Below, one piece after another: positions 62,021-64,000 of a stretch of 64,000 nucleotides of DNA. Position 1 is the first letter of the stretch. The number at the start of each line of letters is the position of its first letter. The position numbers and the translations under genes were made by a program. Where the stretch lies: NCBI GenBank assembly GCA_020746105.1, contig CM036658.1, positions 33,257,099 through 33,321,098 of the forward strand, read 5' to 3'. Source of the stretch: Trogon surrucura (taxonomy: Eukaryota > Chordata > Aves > Trogoniformes > Trogonidae). The notes below the pieces were generated by a model. The model had not been told where the DNA came from. It was given only the letters and a program-made list of their open reading frames with translations, and did no database searches.

Positions 62021-64000
62021 GGAGGGAATGGCACAGGCACGCGTGGCTGCTTCAGCTGGCAGCTTCCACTGCCTCGACCCCTTACCCTGGCCCACGGCTG
62101 CTTCTAAGAAAGTAAACAGCTACAGTTTGTTCCAAATCTGCTGCATGACCAGAGAATCGTGTTCAGAGAAGAGCTGGGCAAACACCAAACAAATAGCTTG
62201 TACTCCAAACCTCAGGCTTTCAGCCTAGAACTGATTACAGTTGCAGTACTTCACAGTGTTAATAATGCAAAAGAAATCTTGGCTTTAACCATTTCCTGCA
62301 AGCTAAACCCCTGTTTACTAATCAGTCAGTCCAAAAAGTGACAATGAGAAATAAAAGTAAAGGTAATACTTGGTCTACAGTTGTGACTCTAGAGAGGCAA
62401 TTGATACCACTCTGTGGAGTCCTCCATGGTTATTCTGTTGCCATTCTTCATGAGTATCTGTTCAGCTACAGAAGCAAGAAGGATGATTCTAAAACTCTAA
62501 AAAGGATTGATGCCAGCATGGGCAGTTTTCCTGTGTTGTAGAGAGGACAGCCATCATGAGAAATTTTTCATACAATCTACACTACATTTTACTGAAAACC
62601 ATCCTTGCCTTCCCGGTGGTTGTCTGTGTGCGGGAAGATGCTGAGGAGGCTTCCAAATGGACAATCTTTGAGTTTCAGGCTAGGGTAATAATCTGAGAAC
62701 ATAGTCAAATGGCTATCCCCTTTGATAGCTATTTTATTTTTCACTTGGTGGTGCTCCACAAGTAGTTCACAGGATGGTAATCCAACCCTTCCTGCCTGAG
62801 TTTGCTCAGCCTCTACCCCCAGGATGTGTTACAATTTGTGGTGAAATTTTGGCCCAGTTCATCCTGTTGCAGGAAAAGAGTTCCTGCACTGAAGAGAAAA
62901 GTGATGTTGGCACAGAGCCATTCATCAGGAGCTCCTAGGTAAGATGGAGTGGAGACATCTTAGAACCTGTACAACATCTCGGGTGCAGTCTCATATCTTC
63001 GGCATTAGTGTCTCAGCATCTAATTTGCAAACTTGGTTCCTTGCCATGAGTAGATACTTGACACATTGCTTACACTTGTTATTTTTTTAAGTGTACCCCA
63101 GTTATAGGTTGTCCCAGTTTGGTGGCTGCTTTACTGGAGAGAATCAGGATCTGAGCCTCCACACTCATTGATAAAAATGTGCTAAGAGGGTGGTCTCCTA
63201 AGAAGGGAAGAAATGTTTAAAAACACTGATTTAGATAATTTGTTAAGTGGAGTTTCGTGGAATGTTGTGAAGCACGTGAGTGCCTACAGTGTGCTTTGAG
63301 GTCTTTGTATGGTGGGACCACACATGCAAGGTGTTGTTCTGTCCATCTTCATTTTGACAGCGAAAGAAATACAGACAGGCTTTATGGGTTTCTTCTTCTG
63401 CCTATGCTTTCCAGACTGTATGCTCTAATACATGAAATTGCAATGCCATCCCATGTTTCTCCAGCTGCCTTTGTGCAGACTGCTATGTTAATCATGCAGG
63501 AGTACAGGTTGTGAAGACACTCCAAGCTGCCAGCCTTTCCCAGACCAAGAATTTGCCGTGACACAGCATATATTGGCATATGCACAGACGCAAGCAGTGA
63601 AGCAGTGAGTTACTACAGTGAGGCCTGCTCCCTCTCTGTGTCACTCTATCTGTATAAAAATGCCAGGAAGAGGATGAGATGAGCTGCTTCCCTGTGCAGA
63701 TATGATTGCCGTGACTCCCAGGTGGATTGCTGCTGTAGAGAGCTTTACACTGCCCCTAAAGACAGCTACCAGATGGTGCGTGCAGTCTAGTACAGTATTT
63801 TGCAATTGCTTTCCAAAACCCCGCATCCTTGTCATTGTTAGAACCTTCATTTGTTCAGCAGCTAGTTTGACTGCAAGAAACCATTATGGGCTGATTTTAT
63901 CGTTGCTATTGTTGTAATAAGAGCAGCGAATTAAAACCAAATGTCTCAGTGCTGATGTTTACCTAGAGTGTGAGACAGCACATTGGTTTAGAGACTGATA

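Larger units (their letters stand above)
47894..64000. other. AT-rich non-coding DNA, no gene recognised
   Basis: Sixteen kilobases without a convincing exon, CR1 tail or CpG cluster. The longest open frame (48905-49342, minus, 145 codons) has no motif and no good flanking splice pair. Small repeats are listed separately at 51180, 51476, 55418 and 61981. AT-rich homeodomain-type words cluster near 49740-49800 and 54700-54750. These could be enhancers, but that is not supportable without alignment. Confidence 0.5.

Noticed and set aside
1..64000. CRISPR array, bacterial operon, phage or endogenous retrovirus
   Set aside because: There are no regularly spaced repeats, no tightly packed genes, and no recognisable gag, pol, env or paired long terminal repeats. 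Repeat content is bird-like CR1 and SINE.

Overview
The window looks like nuclear DNA of a bird, most likely a passerine. It is AT-rich, has almost no long open frames, and carries one dense CpG island of about 1.2 kb. Its recognisable repeats are CR1 LINE tails in both orientations. One short element (32139-32315) has a tRNA-Ile-like RNA polymerase III promoter head fused to a CR1 3' tail. That is the design of TguSINE1-type SINEs, known to me only from songbirds and their relatives. There is no prokaryotic gene organisation, no CRISPR array, and no recognisable viral gene.

Layout: 1-7.9 kb is AT-rich non-coding sequence with a pure 32-base A run at 5841-5872. An old, diverged amniote CR1/L3-type LINE fills about 8.2-9.2 kb. 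It ends just before the CpG island (9335-10582), which holds stacked GC boxes, a GGA/GAA purine tract, a CRE-like site at its right edge and two fair plus-strand splice donors. The island is the best promoter candidate and probably starts a plus-strand gene. I could not recognise a coding exon for that gene, so most of 10.6-64 kb is best read as a long first intron or intergenic DNA. CR1 copies cluster at 16.1, 20.4 and 21.2-21.7 kb, and the SINE lies at 32.1 kb. A degenerate GTA repeat with flanking direct copies lies at 47.76-47.9 kb. Several short tandem duplications are scattered through the rest.

Only two stretches look even weakly like exons. One is a cysteine-rich 134-codon open segment on the minus strand (38079-38480), bounded exactly by an acceptor-like and a donor-like site. 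The other is an 88-base plus-strand segment (42214-42301). Neither encodes a protein I recognise, and long open frames of this size can arise by chance in 64 kb.

The most informative observation is that the SINE and a CR1 copy with the same diagnostic tail sequence occur in this one window. That points to the LINE lineage whose reverse transcriptase probably mobilised the SINE. I found no convincing undescribed system beyond this.
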